A stretch of DNA of 64,000 nucleotides from Pseudomonas gregormendelii (GCF_017114825.1 NZ_JADEVO010000010.1:62001-126000), one strand, 5' to 3'. Shown: positions 1 through 8,717, counted from the first letter of the stretch. Made by a program: numbers and translations. Notes: generated by a model not told the origin, from the sequence alone.

Positions 1-1
1 G

Positions 2-253
2 GCCCTGGCTGAAGGCTTTGAAGTTTTCGTAGTGACCGACGCTTCCGGCACGTTCAACGAACTGACCCGGCAATCGGCCTGGGATCGCATGTCGTCCTCC
101 GGGGCGCAGTTGATGACCTGGTTCGGCCTGGCCTGCGAGCTGCATCGCGACTGGCGCAACGACGTGGAAGGCCTTGCCACTCTGTTCTCCAACCACATCC
201 CGGACTACCGCAACCTCATGACCAGCTACAACACACTGACCAACAGCAAGTAA
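2..253 (+). CDS. Isochorismatase-family hydrolase (YcaC-like), C-terminal part only
   Basis: The reading frame is open from the first bases of the window and ends at TAA 251-253, so the gene begins upstream and only the last 83 residues are present. The segment FEVFVVTDASGTFNE, followed by SSSGAQLMTWFGLACELHRDW, is typical of the late beta-strand and helices of cysteine hydrolases of the isochorismatase fold, in particular the YcaC branch of unknown substrate. The catalytic Asp-Lys-Cys triad lies in the missing part and cannot be checked. A palindromic repeat follows directly. The family call is fairly secure; the substrate is unknown. Confidence 0.75.
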   Translation, partial: ALAEGFEVFVVTDASGTFNELTRQSAWDRMSSSGAQLMTWFGLACELHRDWRNDVEGLATLFSNHIPDYRNLMTSYNTLTNSK

Positions 254-268
254 GCGCGCCCATAGCCC

Positions 269-346
269 CTTGCAGGAGCTGGCGAAGGCTGCGATCTTTT
301 GATCTTTCGAGATCCCAAAGATCGCAAGCTTCGCCAGCTCCTGCAA
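269..346. repeat. Palindromic intergenic repeat (GCTGCGATCTTTTGATC family)
   Basis: A left arm (GGAGCTGGCGAAGGCTGCGAT) and a right arm (ATCGCAAGCTTCGCCAGCTCC) are near-perfect reverse complements, so the RNA would fold into a long hairpin. The same family recurs near 25.0, 35.6, 62.1 and 63.7 kb, always between genes. Here it lies after the hydrolase and may act as its terminator or mRNA end. Confidence 0.8.
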
Positions 347-366
347 TGCGTGCGATGGTTGCGTAA

Positions 367-1839
367 ATGAGTCCCTGCCGGAGCCGCTCGATGCTGTCAT
401 TGCTCACCGATCACCCGTTGTTCTGTGCGCTGGCCCTGATCCTCATCGATTTGGGGTTGTGGCGCCTGATCAGTGCCAATGGCAGCCAGTGGAAACTCGT
501 GGCGCGGCTGGTGATCTTTTCGCTGTTCAGCGTCCTGCTGTTCAACGAAGGCTTGAACCCGCTGGAACCGGCGCCCTGGGCCGACAATGTGCCTTTGCAC
601 CTGGCCGCAACCGGCTTGCAAATCGGTTGGTGGCTGTTCGGCGCACGCACGCTCACGGTATTGATTGGCGCGGTGATGATGCAGCGGGTCGGGCACACCG
701 GGCGCCTGCTTCAGGATCTGCTTGGGGCAGTGATTTTTCTCATCGCCATCATCGCCGCCCTGGCCTACGTGCTGGATTTGCCGGTCAAGGGTGTACTGGC
801 CACCTCCGGCGCCCTGGCGATCATCGTCGGCCTGGCGCTGCAAAGCACCTTGAGCGACGTGTTCTCCGGGATCGTCCTCAACACCACCAAACCCTATCAA
901 CTCGATGACTGGATATCCATTGACGGCACCGAAGGCCGGGTGACCGACATCGACTGGCGCGCCACCCGCCTGCAGACCTCCCAGGGCAGCATGGCGGTGA
1001 TTCCCAATTCGCTGGCGGCCAAGGCCAAGATCATCAATTTCAGCCGGCCCACTGACATGTTTGGCGTCTCCATCAGCCTGCAATTGAGCCCGCACGCGCG
1101 CCCGCAGAAAATCATCGATGCCCTGGAGCGAGCCATGCAGGGCTGCCGCTATTTGTTGGCCAAACCGGCACCGTGCGTCGCGCTCAAAGTTTCCAGTGCC
1201 GCCGGCGTGGAGTACGAGATCAGCGGCTTCGTGGCGTCGATGGAGCACAAGCGCATGGTGCGCAATCTGCTGTTCGACCTGGCGTTCCGCCATTTGCAGG
1301 CCTCGGGTGTAAGCCTGCTGTCGAGCGTCGAATCCAATGCGCCTGCCGGCCTGTCACGGCCACTGGCATTGCTGGACAGCTCGAGCATCTTCTCGACCCT
1401 GCGTCAGGACGAAAAGGAGACCTTCAGCCAGAACATGAAGCTGCAGAACTTCCGCGCCGGCGAACTGATCCTTCCGGCGGGTGAGGTCAGCGATCATCTG
1501 TTCATCATCGAATCCGGCGTGGTGTCGGTCGAGCTGAGCCGTGATGGCGTCAGGTTCGAGTCCGGGCGCATGGGGCCGGGTGAAGTAATCGGCGAAGGCG
1601 GGATACTCTCCGATACCGCGCTGCCGGCGGACTTCACCGCCAAGACCTTCTGCAGCCTGTACCGCATCGAAAAGGACTACCTGAAACCCTGCCTCGACGC
1701 GCGCCATGACATCAGCGAGGCCATGACGGCGCTGCTGGATTACCGCCTGAACAAAGCCCGAACCCTGACCATGGAAACGCCCAAGGCGGTGGAGAAAAAA
1801 GGGTTCCTGCAATGGCTGCGGCGCCGTAGCGAAAGCTAG
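367..1839 (+). CDS. MscS-family mechanosensitive channel with C-terminal cyclic-nucleotide-binding domain
   Basis: This 490-residue inner-membrane protein has hydrophobic segments near residues 15-35, 45-60, 78-105 and 115-137. These are followed by the pore helix and beta domain typical of MscS: GALAIIVGLALQSTLSDV at about 148-165, then a beta domain with GRVTDIDWRAT and VIPNS. From about residue 345 to 460 a cNMP-binding beta-roll follows (ILPAGEVSDHLFIIESG, then GPGEVIGEGG). The protein should release solutes on hypo-osmotic stress and may be gated by a nucleotide such as cAMP; that last point is inferred from the domain only. The ATG at 367 is used; an ATG at 391 would also leave the first membrane helix whole. 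It appears to be a single-gene unit. Confidence 0.88.
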   Translation: MSPCRSRSMLSLLTDHPLFCALALILIDLGLWRLISANGSQWKLVARLVIFSLFSVLLFNEGLNPLEPAPWADNVPLHLAATGLQIGWWLFGARTLTVLIGAVMMQRVGHTGRLLQDLLGAVIFLIAIIAALAYVLDLPVKGVLATSGALAIIVGLALQSTLSDVFSGIVLNTTKPYQLDDWISIDGTEGRVTDIDWRATRLQTSQGSMAVIPNSLAAKAKIINFSRPTDMFGVSISLQLSPHARPQKIIDALERAMQGCRYLLAKPAPCVALKVSSAAGVEYEISGFVASMEHKRMVRNLLFDLAFRHLQASGVSLLSSVESNAPAGLSRPLALLDSSSIFSTLRQDEKETFSQNMKLQNFRAGELILPAGEVSDHLFIIESGVVSVELSRDGVRFESGRMGPGEVIGEGGILSDTALPADFTAKTFCSLYRIEKDYLKPCLDARHDISEAMTALLDYRLNKARTLTMETPKAVEKKGFLQWLRRRSES

Positions 1840-1910
1840 CTGGCGCTCTCAGTGCCTGTACTGATGCTAACTCCCACAGTTGACCGCGTTTCTCCCGTCA
1901 CCCCGTCCCT

Positions 1911-1940
1911 CCTGTGGGAGCGAGCCTGCTCGCGATGAGG
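1911..1940. repeat. Single REP half-element
   Basis: CTGTGGGAGCGAGCCTGCTC is the standard REP arm of fluorescent pseudomonads. No inverted partner is visible in the following 110 bp, so this is a lone copy. Confidence 0.7.
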
Positions 1941-2058
1941 CCATCACCGCCACGGCACACTCACCAATGGCCTACCCAACTTCTGAAATATTGGCTATTT
2001 GAGCAACCCACCGACGGGTTTAACGTAGCTCCACCTTCACTTGTTCCCGGAGCCCGTC

Positions 2059-2499
2059 ATGAAACCTCGCATCGATTTCTACACCGCTTCCCCAGACGCA
2101 CTCAAAGCCATGATCGCGCTGGAAACCGCCGTCTCGAAACTGCCGCTGGAAAAGACCCTGATCGAACTCGTCAAGCTACGTACCTCGCAAATCAACGGCT
2201 GCGCCTTCTGCCTGGACATGCACAGCGCCGATGCGCGCAAAGGCGGCGAAGCCGAGCGTCGCCTGTACACGCTGTCGGCCTGGCGTGAAACCCCGTTCTT
2301 CACCCCGCGCGAACGCGCCGCACTGGCCTGGACCGAGTCCCTGACCCTGCTCAGCCAGACCCATGCGCCGGATGAAGACTACGAACAACTGGCCGCCGAG
2401 TTCAGCGCCAAGGAAATGGTCGACCTGACTGTGGCGATTACCACAATCAACAGCTGGAACCGCCTGGCGGTAGGCTTTCGCAAGATGCCGCAGGACTGA
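2059..2499 (+). CDS. Carboxymuconolactone decarboxylase/AhpD-family protein
   Basis: This 146-residue protein carries the AhpD-type redox signature CAFCLDMH at about residues 49-56 (Cys-X2-Cys-X3-His), preceded by LIELVKLRTSQING. Small proteins of this kind act as alkylhydroperoxidase-like disulfide reductases or have unknown roles. A C-terminal INSWNRLAVGF segment is typical of the family. The ATG at 2059 is chosen because GGAG lies 7-8 bases ahead; a TTG 18 bases upstream is also in frame but has no ribosome site. The gene is isolated, with a REP array just downstream. Confidence 0.88.
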   Translation: MKPRIDFYTASPDALKAMIALETAVSKLPLEKTLIELVKLRTSQINGCAFCLDMHSADARKGGEAERRLYTLSAWRETPFFTPRERAALAWTESLTLLSQTHAPDEDYEQLAAEFSAKEMVDLTVAITTINSWNRLAVGFRKMPQD

Positions 2500-2529
2500 G
2501 CAACGCCTTAAGCAGGCAGTCAGGACTTT

Positions 2530-2930
2530 TGTAGGAGCGAGCTTGCTCGCGAAAGACCGGAGGGCGCTGCGGGGTGTCAGGTGACCAGTGTCATCGTTAA
2601 CGACCATCGCGAGCAAGCTCGCTCCTACAGGGGATTGGTGGTGGGCGCAGCATTTGTGTTCGGCGCAGATCACTGTGGGAGCCGGGCTTGCCCGCGATGG
2701 CGTCTGCGGATTCGACATTGATGTGGCAGGGAGATTGCCATCGCGAGCAGGCTCGCTCCCACAGGGTATTGGTGGTGGATGCAGCATTTGCGTACGGCGC
2801 GCGTCTCTGTGGGAGCCGGGCTTGCCCGCGATGGCGTCTGCACATTCAACATTGATGTGACTGGGGAAGAAAGTGGCTCCCACATTGGATATTCGCCCGG
2901 CTCGGGCGCAGTGTGGGAGCGGTGCAAGAG
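2530..2930. repeat. REP/REPIN array with a 134-bp tandem duplication
   Basis: This gene-free stretch holds at least six REP arms in alternating orientation. There is a REPIN at 2530-2630 (GTAGGAGCGAGCTTGCTCGC with its inverse), arms at 2674-2700 and 2738-2765 forming a second REPIN, a further arm at 2808-2836, and degenerate ends at 2873-2888 and 2911-2925. The segment starting ATTGGTGGTGG at 2634 recurs at 2768 with its following REP arm and spacer (ATGGCGTCTGC, then ATTGATGTG), so the second unit is a diverged tandem copy of the first. The array ends only a few bases from the 3' end of the thiolase frame. Confidence 0.85.
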
Positions 2931-2934
2931 GTGC

Positions 2935-4116
2935 TTAGACCCGCTCAAATATCGCTGCAATGCCCTGGCCGCCGCCAATTCACATCGTCACCAGCGCATA
3001 CCGGCCGTTGATGCGGTGCAGCTCATGAATGGCCTTGGTCGCAATAATTGCCCCCGTCGCGCCTACAGGGTGCCCCAGCGCAATGCCCGAGCCATTTGGA
3101 TTGACCTTGGCCGGATCAAGGCCAAGCTCCTGACTGACTGCGCAAGCCTGGGCGGCGAAGGCGATGTTGGCCTCGACCACATCCATATCCTGCACTGAGA
3201 GCCCCGCACGCTTGAGCGCCAGGCGCGTTGCGGGGATGGGGCCCAGGCCCATGAGTTCGGGCTCGACACCCGCATGGGCATAGGTGACCAGGCGCGCCAG
3301 CGGGCGCAGGCTGTTGCGCTGCACCGCGTCCCCGGTGGCCATCACCAATGCCGCAGCGCCATCGTTCAACCCCGAAGCGTTGCCCGCCGTTACCGAACCG
3401 TCCTTCTTGAACGCCGGCTTCATCTGTGCCAGCTGTTCCAGGGTTGTCGCCCGAGGATGTTCGTCGACGTTGAACAGAACGGTTTCCTTGCGCCCGTGGA
3501 TTTCTACTGTCGCGATCTGTTCGTTGAAATACCCGTTGGCAATGGCAAAGGCTGCGCGCTTTTGATCCTCCAGGGCGAGGGCGTCCTGCATTTCGCGGGT
3601 AATGCCGTTGCGCGCCGCGACGTTCTCGGCGGTGATGCCCATATGAATGCCGTGGAACGGGTCATGCAGGATACCCAGCATGTAGTCGACGGCCTGCACG
3701 TTGCCCATACGCGCACCCCAGCGCGCTGACGGCAGCAGGTATGGCCCGCGGCTCATGGACTCGGCACCGGCGCCGATGGCGATTTCGGCATCGCCGAGCA
3801 GCAGCGTCTGGGCCGCGCTGATGATGGCTTGCAAGCCAGAGCCGCACAGGCGATTGACGTTGTAGGCGGGCGTCTCCTTCGGGATGCCGGCGTTCATTGC
3901 CGCTACACGGGAAATGTAGGCGTCGCGGGTTTCGGTGGGGATCACGTTACCCATCACCAGATGGCCGACCTGCGCCGGATCGACGCCGGAGCGTTGCAGG
4001 GCGGCCTTGACCGCAGTGGTCGCCAGATCGGCCGGTGGCACGTCCTTGAGCGAACCGCCAAAAGTACCAATGGCGGTGCGGGCGGCGCTGACGACAAAAA
4101 CTTCTGGAGTGTTCAT
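2935..4116 (-). CDS. Acetyl-CoA acetyltransferase (thiolase) interrupted by in-frame TGA at the catalytic-cysteine codon
   Basis: A biosynthetic-type thiolase: it condenses or cleaves acyl-CoAs. Cys91 (NRLCGSGLQA) is the acyl-carrying nucleophile and His349 lies in GHPVGATG. The uninterrupted frame runs 4116-2980 (378 residues) and stops at TGA 2982-2980, right after GRYALVTM. In the family the next residue is the second catalytic Cys of the CIGGGQG motif. Beyond the TGA the frame continues IGGGQGIAAIFERV to TAA at 2937-2935, giving the family's usual 393 residues with Cys replaced by a stop. A nonsense change, a sequencing error and selenocysteine all fit. In addition the usual NEAF motif reads NIAF at 317-320. 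The start overlaps the enoyl-CoA hydratase stop by 4 bases (ATGA), so the two are translationally coupled. The family call is firm; activity of the product is doubtful. Confidence 0.85.
2980..2982 (-). other. In-frame TGA at thiolase codon 379 (expected Cys)
   Basis: On the minus strand the codons read ATG TGA ATT GGC GGC GGC CAG. Relatives have TGC or TGT here, for the general-base cysteine. One base (C to A at the third position) separates the two. I looked for a bacterial SECIS hairpin in the roughly 45 bases after the TGA and found only weak pairings (for example GGCC with GGTC enclosing about 25 bases), which is not convincing. Confidence 0.9.
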
Positions 4117-4895
4117 GGGGGTGTTCCTTTCGACGGATTCTTTTCAGTGCTGCGATTGAGCAGGGCGCTCAGCGCTGTTTGCGCTTCCTGGGTGTTCAGG
4201 CGTTCGATAAACAGCAGGTTTTCCTGGCGGATCGTGGCTTGCAGTTCCGCCAGCGAGGCCTGCTTGAGCAATTGCCGGGACTGGCGCAATGCACCTTGCG
4301 GCAACGCAAGCAGAAGTCGGGCCAGTTGCCGCGCGGCGGTCAGGCATTGCGGGCCGTCCTCGCACAGTTCGTTGGCCAGGCCCCACTGCACGGCGTCGGC
4401 GCCGCCCAGGGTTTCTCCCAGCAGCAGCAAACGAGCAGCGCGGGCGTGGCCAAGCAACCGCGGCAACAGCAGGGTGGCGCCGAATTCCGGGCACAGGCCG
4501 ATGTTCACGAACGGCATGCGCAACTTGGCATTACGGCTGACGACCACCTGATCGCAGTGCAGCAGCAAGGTCGTGCCAATGCCAATGGCCGCGCCACACA
4601 CCGCCGCGATCAATGGCGTTTGCAACTGGGTCACCACCTTCATCAGGTGAAATGCCGGGCTGTCCAGGTGAGTGGGCGGGTACTGCAGGAAATCCACCAG
4701 GTCATTGCCGCTGGTGAAACAGTTGTCGCCACCGGTGATGATGACCACGCCGATGGCCGGGTCCTCGTCTACGGCCTGCAACAGGTCGGCGAGCTGCGTG
4801 TACATGGCGTTGTTCAGCGCGTTGAGCTTGTCGGGACGGTCAAACGTCAGCGTCAGTACGCCGGCGTCGCGGTCCTGTTTGATCAGATCGTTCAT
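4113..4895 (-). CDS. Enoyl-CoA hydratase/isomerase family protein
   Basis: A 260-residue crotonase-fold protein. It begins with LTFDRPDKLNALNNAMY, has an oxyanion-hole region around GGDNCFTSGNDL and AVCGAAIGIGTT, and then the late motif FVNIGLCPEFGATLLLPRLL. The PEFG form, with a Glu in that turn, is common in delta3,delta2-enoyl-CoA isomerase-like members, so isomerase activity is as likely as hydratase. ATG at 4895 is preferred; a second in-frame ATG at 4931 would add 12 unconserved residues. It is the first gene of a two-gene unit with the thiolase (ATGA overlap), which suggests a role in fatty-acid or acyl-CoA breakdown. Confidence 0.85.
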   Translation of the reverse strand: MNDLIKQDRDAGVLTLTFDRPDKLNALNNAMYTQLADLLQAVDEDPAIGVVIITGGDNCFTSGNDLVDFLQYPPTHLDSPAFHLMKVVTQLQTPLIAAVCGAAIGIGTTLLLHCDQVVVSRNAKLRMPFVNIGLCPEFGATLLLPRLLGHARAARLLLLGETLGGADAVQWGLANELCEDGPQCLTAARQLARLLLALPQGALRQSRQLLKQASLAELQATIRQENLLFIERLNTQEAQTALSALLNRSTEKNPSKGTPP

Positions 4896-5106
4896 AAGCG
4901 ACTCTGTTGTTCGATGCATCGGCCACTCTAAGCGCGGGACCTGCACCGGATCTATGACAAAACGGGTCAACGCACCTGCTTCTTTTTGCCATGTTGCAAG
5001 GCCGTGAGATTGGCGACACACCCATTCGGGGTATGGTGCCGCCGCCCTGATCGCTCAATAGTGGCTGCATCCGCTCATTTAGAACGCTTGAGAAGGTGAA
5101 TTTGCC

Positions 5107-6210
5107 ATGCGCAAGGCTTTCAAGTTGATGTTCAGTGTGATCCTGGTTCCTTTGTCACTCAATGTGCACGCCGCCGAAGTCGACGGTGCGAAAACGCTGC
5201 GGTTGTACAACTGGGCGGATTACATTGGCGAGAAAACCCTTTCCGACTTCGAAAAAGCCAGCGGCATCAAGGTCATCTACGACACCTTCGATGCCTACGA
5301 AACGGTCCAGGCAAAGCTGCTCACCGGGCACTCCGGCTATGACCTGGTGGTGCTCAACGCGTCCCTCGCGCCGCCCCTGATCCAGGCGAAAGTATTCCAG
5401 CCGCTGGACAAGAAATTATTGCCGGGCTGGAACAACCTTGACCCCAAGGTGCTGCAGGACCTGCAGGGATTCGACGCCGGCACGCAGTATTCCGCGCCCT
5501 ACACCTGGGGCAGCAACGGCATCACCTACAACGTCGACAAGATCAGGGAGCGCATGCCGGATGCGCCGATCGGCTCGCTGGCAATGATCTTCGATCCCAA
5601 GATTGTCTCGCGCTTCGCCGACTGCGGCGTGACCCTGGTGGATGCCCCGACCGAAGTGATTCCCCTGGCCCTGAAGTACCTCGGCCGCGACCCGCGCAGT
5701 GCCGCGCCGGCGGACCTGAAGGCCGCGCAGGAACTGCTGTTGTCGGTGCGCCCCTTCATTCGCAAGTTCGACTCGGTCAACTACCTGACCAGCCTGCCCA
5801 ATGGCGATGTGTGCATGGCCATGACCTGGTCCGGCGACTATGCCACGGCCATGGCGCGCGCCGAGGAGGCCAAGCTGAAGATCAACCTGGCGTACTTCAT
5901 CCCCAGGGAAGGTTCGCTGATATGGTTCGACAACCTGTACATCCCGGCCGATGCGCCGCATGTCGCCAATGCGCACAAGTTCCTCGACTACCTGATGCAG
6001 CCTCAGGTGATGGCCGATGTCACCGATTACATCCACTACGCCAACAGCAACGCGGCTGCCACGCCCCTGGTGAACGCCGAAGTGCGCAACAACCTGGCGA
6101 TTTATCCCGATGACGAGACCCGCGCGCGGCTGTTTCCACAGAAGACCCAGGACGCCAAGGACATGCGCGCGATGACGCGAGTCTGGAGCACGGTGAAAAG
6201 CGGGATTTGA
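5107..6210 (+). CDS. Polyamine-type ABC transporter periplasmic binding protein (PotF/SpuD-like)
   Basis: A 367-residue secreted protein. The signal peptide is about residues 1-22 (LSLNVHA then AEVDG). The mature start LRLYNWADYIGEKTLSDFEK is the classic opening of PotF/SpuD binding proteins, with the later motifs GYDLVVLNASLAPPLIQ and YTWGSNGITYN. It should capture putrescine, spermidine or a related amine for an ABC importer, but no permease or ATPase genes lie nearby. The TonB- and CoA-related genes flank it, and the aminotransferase gene follows after 31 bases, so the two are probably cotranscribed. GAGAAGG precedes the ATG at a good distance. Confidence 0.9.
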   Translation: MRKAFKLMFSVILVPLSLNVHAAEVDGAKTLRLYNWADYIGEKTLSDFEKASGIKVIYDTFDAYETVQAKLLTGHSGYDLVVLNASLAPPLIQAKVFQPLDKKLLPGWNNLDPKVLQDLQGFDAGTQYSAPYTWGSNGITYNVDKIRERMPDAPIGSLAMIFDPKIVSRFADCGVTLVDAPTEVIPLALKYLGRDPRSAAPADLKAAQELLLSVRPFIRKFDSVNYLTSLPNGDVCMAMTWSGDYATAMARAEEAKLKINLAYFIPREGSLIWFDNLYIPADAPHVANAHKFLDYLMQPQVMADVTDYIHYANSNAAATPLVNAEVRNNLAIYPDDETRARLFPQKTQDAKDMRAMTRVWSTVKSGI

Positions 6211-6241
6211 GCGTTCAACTATTCGGTTCGAGGTTTTTCCT

Positions 6242-7660
6242 ATGGCTACCCCAACTCAACACATTTTTTCCGCTGCTGAAGAGTCCCGGCTGGTCAAGGC
6301 CGACAAAGCCCACTACATGCACGGTTATCACATGTTCGACGAACACGCCGAGCAGGGCTCGCTGAACATCGTCGCCGGTGATGGTGCTTATATCTACGAC
6401 ACCCAGGGCAACCGTTTTCTCGATGCCGTGGGCGGCATGTGGTGCACCAACATTGGCCTGGGACGCGAAGAAATGGCCCTGGCAATAGCCGACCAGGTGC
6501 GCCAGCTGGCCTATTCAAACCCGTTCTGCGACATGTCCAACAACGTGGCAATCCAGCTCTGCGAGAAACTCGCCAGCCTGGCCCCGGGCGATCTCGACCA
6601 CGTGTTCCTGACCACGGGCGGCTCCACCGCCGTGGACACCGCCTACCGGCTGATCCAGTACTACCAGAACTGCCGTGGCAAGCCGGAAAAAAAGCACATC
6701 ATTGCTCGCTACAACGCTTATCACGGCTCGACCACCCTGACCATGTCGATCGGTAACAAGGCCGCCGACCGCGTCCCGGAATTCGACTACGCCCACGAGC
6801 GTATTCACCACGTGTCCAACCCCAATCCGTACCGCGCACCTGACGGCATGGACGAGGCACAGTTCCTCGAGTTCCTGGTCAAGGAGTTCGAAGACAAGAT
6901 CCTCGCCATCGGCGCCGACCAGGTGGCGGGGTTTTTCGCCGAGCCCATCATGGGCTCGGGCGGGGTGATCATTCCGCCCAAGGGCTACCTCAAGCGTATG
7001 TGGGAAGTCTGCCAACGCTACGACATCCTGTTCGTCGCCGACGAAGTGGTGACCTCGTTCGGACGGCTGGGCAAGTTTTTCGCCTCGTGGGATCTGTTCG
7101 ACGTGCAACCAGACATCATCACCACCGCCAAGGGCCTGACGTCGGCTTACCTGCCGCTGGGCGCCTGCATTTTTTCCGAGCGCATCTGGAAGGTGATCGC
7201 CGAACCGGGCAAGGGCCGTTGCTTCAGTCACGGTTTTACTTACAGCGGGCATCCGGTGTGCTGTACGGCAGCGCTGAAGAACATCGAAATCATCGAGCGC
7301 GAACAGCTGCTGGAGCACGTCGATGCAGTCGGCGCGTATCTGGAAGAACGCCTGGCGACCCTCGGCGACCTGCCGCTGGTTGGGGATGTGCGCTGCCAGA
7401 AGTTCATGGCCTGCGTCGAGTTCGTGGCTGACAAACGCAGCAAGGCGTTGTTTGCCGACGAGATCAACATTGGCGAGAGGATTCATTCCCGGGCGCAGTC
7501 GAAGGGCTTGCTGGTACGCCCGATCATGCACCTCAATGTCATGTCGCCGCCGTTGATCCTGACCTGCGCCCAGGTCGATGAAATCGTCGAGACCCTGCGC
7601 GAGTGTATTCTTGAGGTGGCGGCCGAGCTCCAGGCGAGCGGGCAGTACCAGGGCCAATGA
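6242..7660 (+). CDS. Class III PLP-dependent aminotransferase (SpuC-like, putative polyamine:pyruvate transaminase)
   Basis: A 472-residue omega-transaminase. It shows GGSTAVDTAYRLIQYY (cofactor phosphate region), ARYNAYHGSTTLTMS, FVADEVVTSFGRLGKFF (the Asp that contacts the pyridine ring) and TTAKGLTSAYLPLGA, with the Schiff-base lysine at residue 297. Pseudomonas SpuC-type enzymes transfer the amino group of putrescine or other diamines to pyruvate. Here the gene follows a polyamine binding protein and precedes a LuxR regulator, which fits amine catabolism; the exact amine is not known from sequence. The cytoplasmic location is inferred from the absence of a signal peptide. Confidence 0.88.
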   Translation: MATPTQHIFSAAEESRLVKADKAHYMHGYHMFDEHAEQGSLNIVAGDGAYIYDTQGNRFLDAVGGMWCTNIGLGREEMALAIADQVRQLAYSNPFCDMSNNVAIQLCEKLASLAPGDLDHVFLTTGGSTAVDTAYRLIQYYQNCRGKPEKKHIIARYNAYHGSTTLTMSIGNKAADRVPEFDYAHERIHHVSNPNPYRAPDGMDEAQFLEFLVKEFEDKILAIGADQVAGFFAEPIMGSGGVIIPPKGYLKRMWEVCQRYDILFVADEVVTSFGRLGKFFASWDLFDVQPDIITTAKGLTSAYLPLGACIFSERIWKVIAEPGKGRCFSHGFTYSGHPVCCTAALKNIEIIEREQLLEHVDAVGAYLEERLATLGDLPLVGDVRCQKFMACVEFVADKRSKALFADEINIGERIHSRAQSKGLLVRPIMHLNVMSPPLILTCAQVDEIVETLRECILEVAAELQASGQYQGQ

Positions 7661-7713
7661 TTGCGTCGAACAGGCTGTTACCAGGAACCCGCTCACCCGC
7701 TAGACTGCGGGGC

Positions 7714-8565
7714 ATGAGCAAACCAGACGACGATACGCTGATCGCACTGCCCTTCGGGGCCCTGCACAAATGGCACGGGCAAATGCGCGAGGCGTTTGCC
7801 CATGTGGACGCACCTGATGCACTGGCTGACCTGGCGTCTGCCCTGGAGCATCTGGTGGGTATCGAGTCGGTGATGATCAGCCTGGAGCACCGCGATCGGC
7901 CACCGCAGCTGTTGTATCAGCGCGGCATCGCCCAGCAGTACCAGGTGTCGATTCTCGATCGCTATTTCTCCGGCGGTTATTTGCTTGATCCTTTCTGCCT
8001 GGCAGTGGAGCAAGGCCTGGCGCAGGGCTTTTACCACTTGGAGGAAATCGCACCGGATGACTTTTTCGACAGTGAGTATTACCGCACCTATTACCTGAAG
8101 GCGGGGTGCTCGGAAGACAGTTATTACATTGTCGATACCGGCAATGACACGAAGATTTCTGTGAGCCTGTTCCAGGGGTTCGGTGGCGAATGCCTGCGGG
8201 GCGAACAGTTGAATTTGCTGCGCGCGGTCGAGCCGCTGGTGTGTGAGTTCATCAGTGAGTTCAGCCAGCGTGGCATGCAGCGGATTATGGCCGTCCAGAG
8301 GCCGCAGGATGCTGCAGCAGGAGACAATCTCAAGCAACGCGTGCAGTGGGCCTTCGAGCATTTCGGCGGCAACGTGCTGACCGAACGCGAGCGCGAAGTG
8401 GCGCACATGGTGCTCAGGGGGCACTCGGTGAAGTCCACGGCGAGCGAACTTGGCATATCGCCGGAGACAGTGCGCATGCATCGCAAGAATTTGTATCTGA
8501 AGCTGGAGGTCGGTTCGCAGTCAGAGCTGTTTGCGTTGTTTATCGAGTGGTTGCGCCAGCATTGA
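7714..8565 (+). CDS. LuxR-family transcriptional regulator
   Basis: This 283-residue protein ends in a clear LuxR-type helix-turn-helix at about 220-280 (LTEREREVAHMVLRG, then STASELGISPETVRMHRKN). The N-terminal 190 residues show no recognisable autoinducer or PAS signature. The ATG at 7714 is preferred over one at 7657 that overlaps the aminotransferase and would add a basic, unconserved stretch. TAGACT just upstream resembles a -10 element, so the gene may have its own promoter. Its place after the aminotransferase suggests that it controls polyamine use, but this is inferred from position. Confidence 0.85.
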   Translation: MSKPDDDTLIALPFGALHKWHGQMREAFAHVDAPDALADLASALEHLVGIESVMISLEHRDRPPQLLYQRGIAQQYQVSILDRYFSGGYLLDPFCLAVEQGLAQGFYHLEEIAPDDFFDSEYYRTYYLKAGCSEDSYYIVDTGNDTKISVSLFQGFGGECLRGEQLNLLRAVEPLVCEFISEFSQRGMQRIMAVQRPQDAAAGDNLKQRVQWAFEHFGGNVLTEREREVAHMVLRGHSVKSTASELGISPETVRMHRKNLYLKLEVGSQSELFALFIEWLRQH

Positions 8566-8717
8566 AAGTCAAAAGATCGCAGCCGCCAACATGATCGGCT
8601 AACCCTGCACGATCGCCCCATTTCACCGTCGCGCCAAACGCCTCACGGCCCGCCTGCAACGGCACCATTTCGCCATGCCCGCCGTGGGCAATGGTCGGGA
8701 ATCCATTGCTTAGGTTT

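Noticed and set aside
2176..2883. A 235-residue minus-strand frame across the REP array
   Set aside because: It consists of REP-encoded residues plus the antisense of the AhpD-like gene; no start site and no motif.
2938..2979. SECIS hairpin immediately after the thiolase TGA
   Set aside because: Only short, weak pairings can be drawn by eye and no apical loop G is well placed. It is not reported as a feature, although a folding program should be used to settle it.
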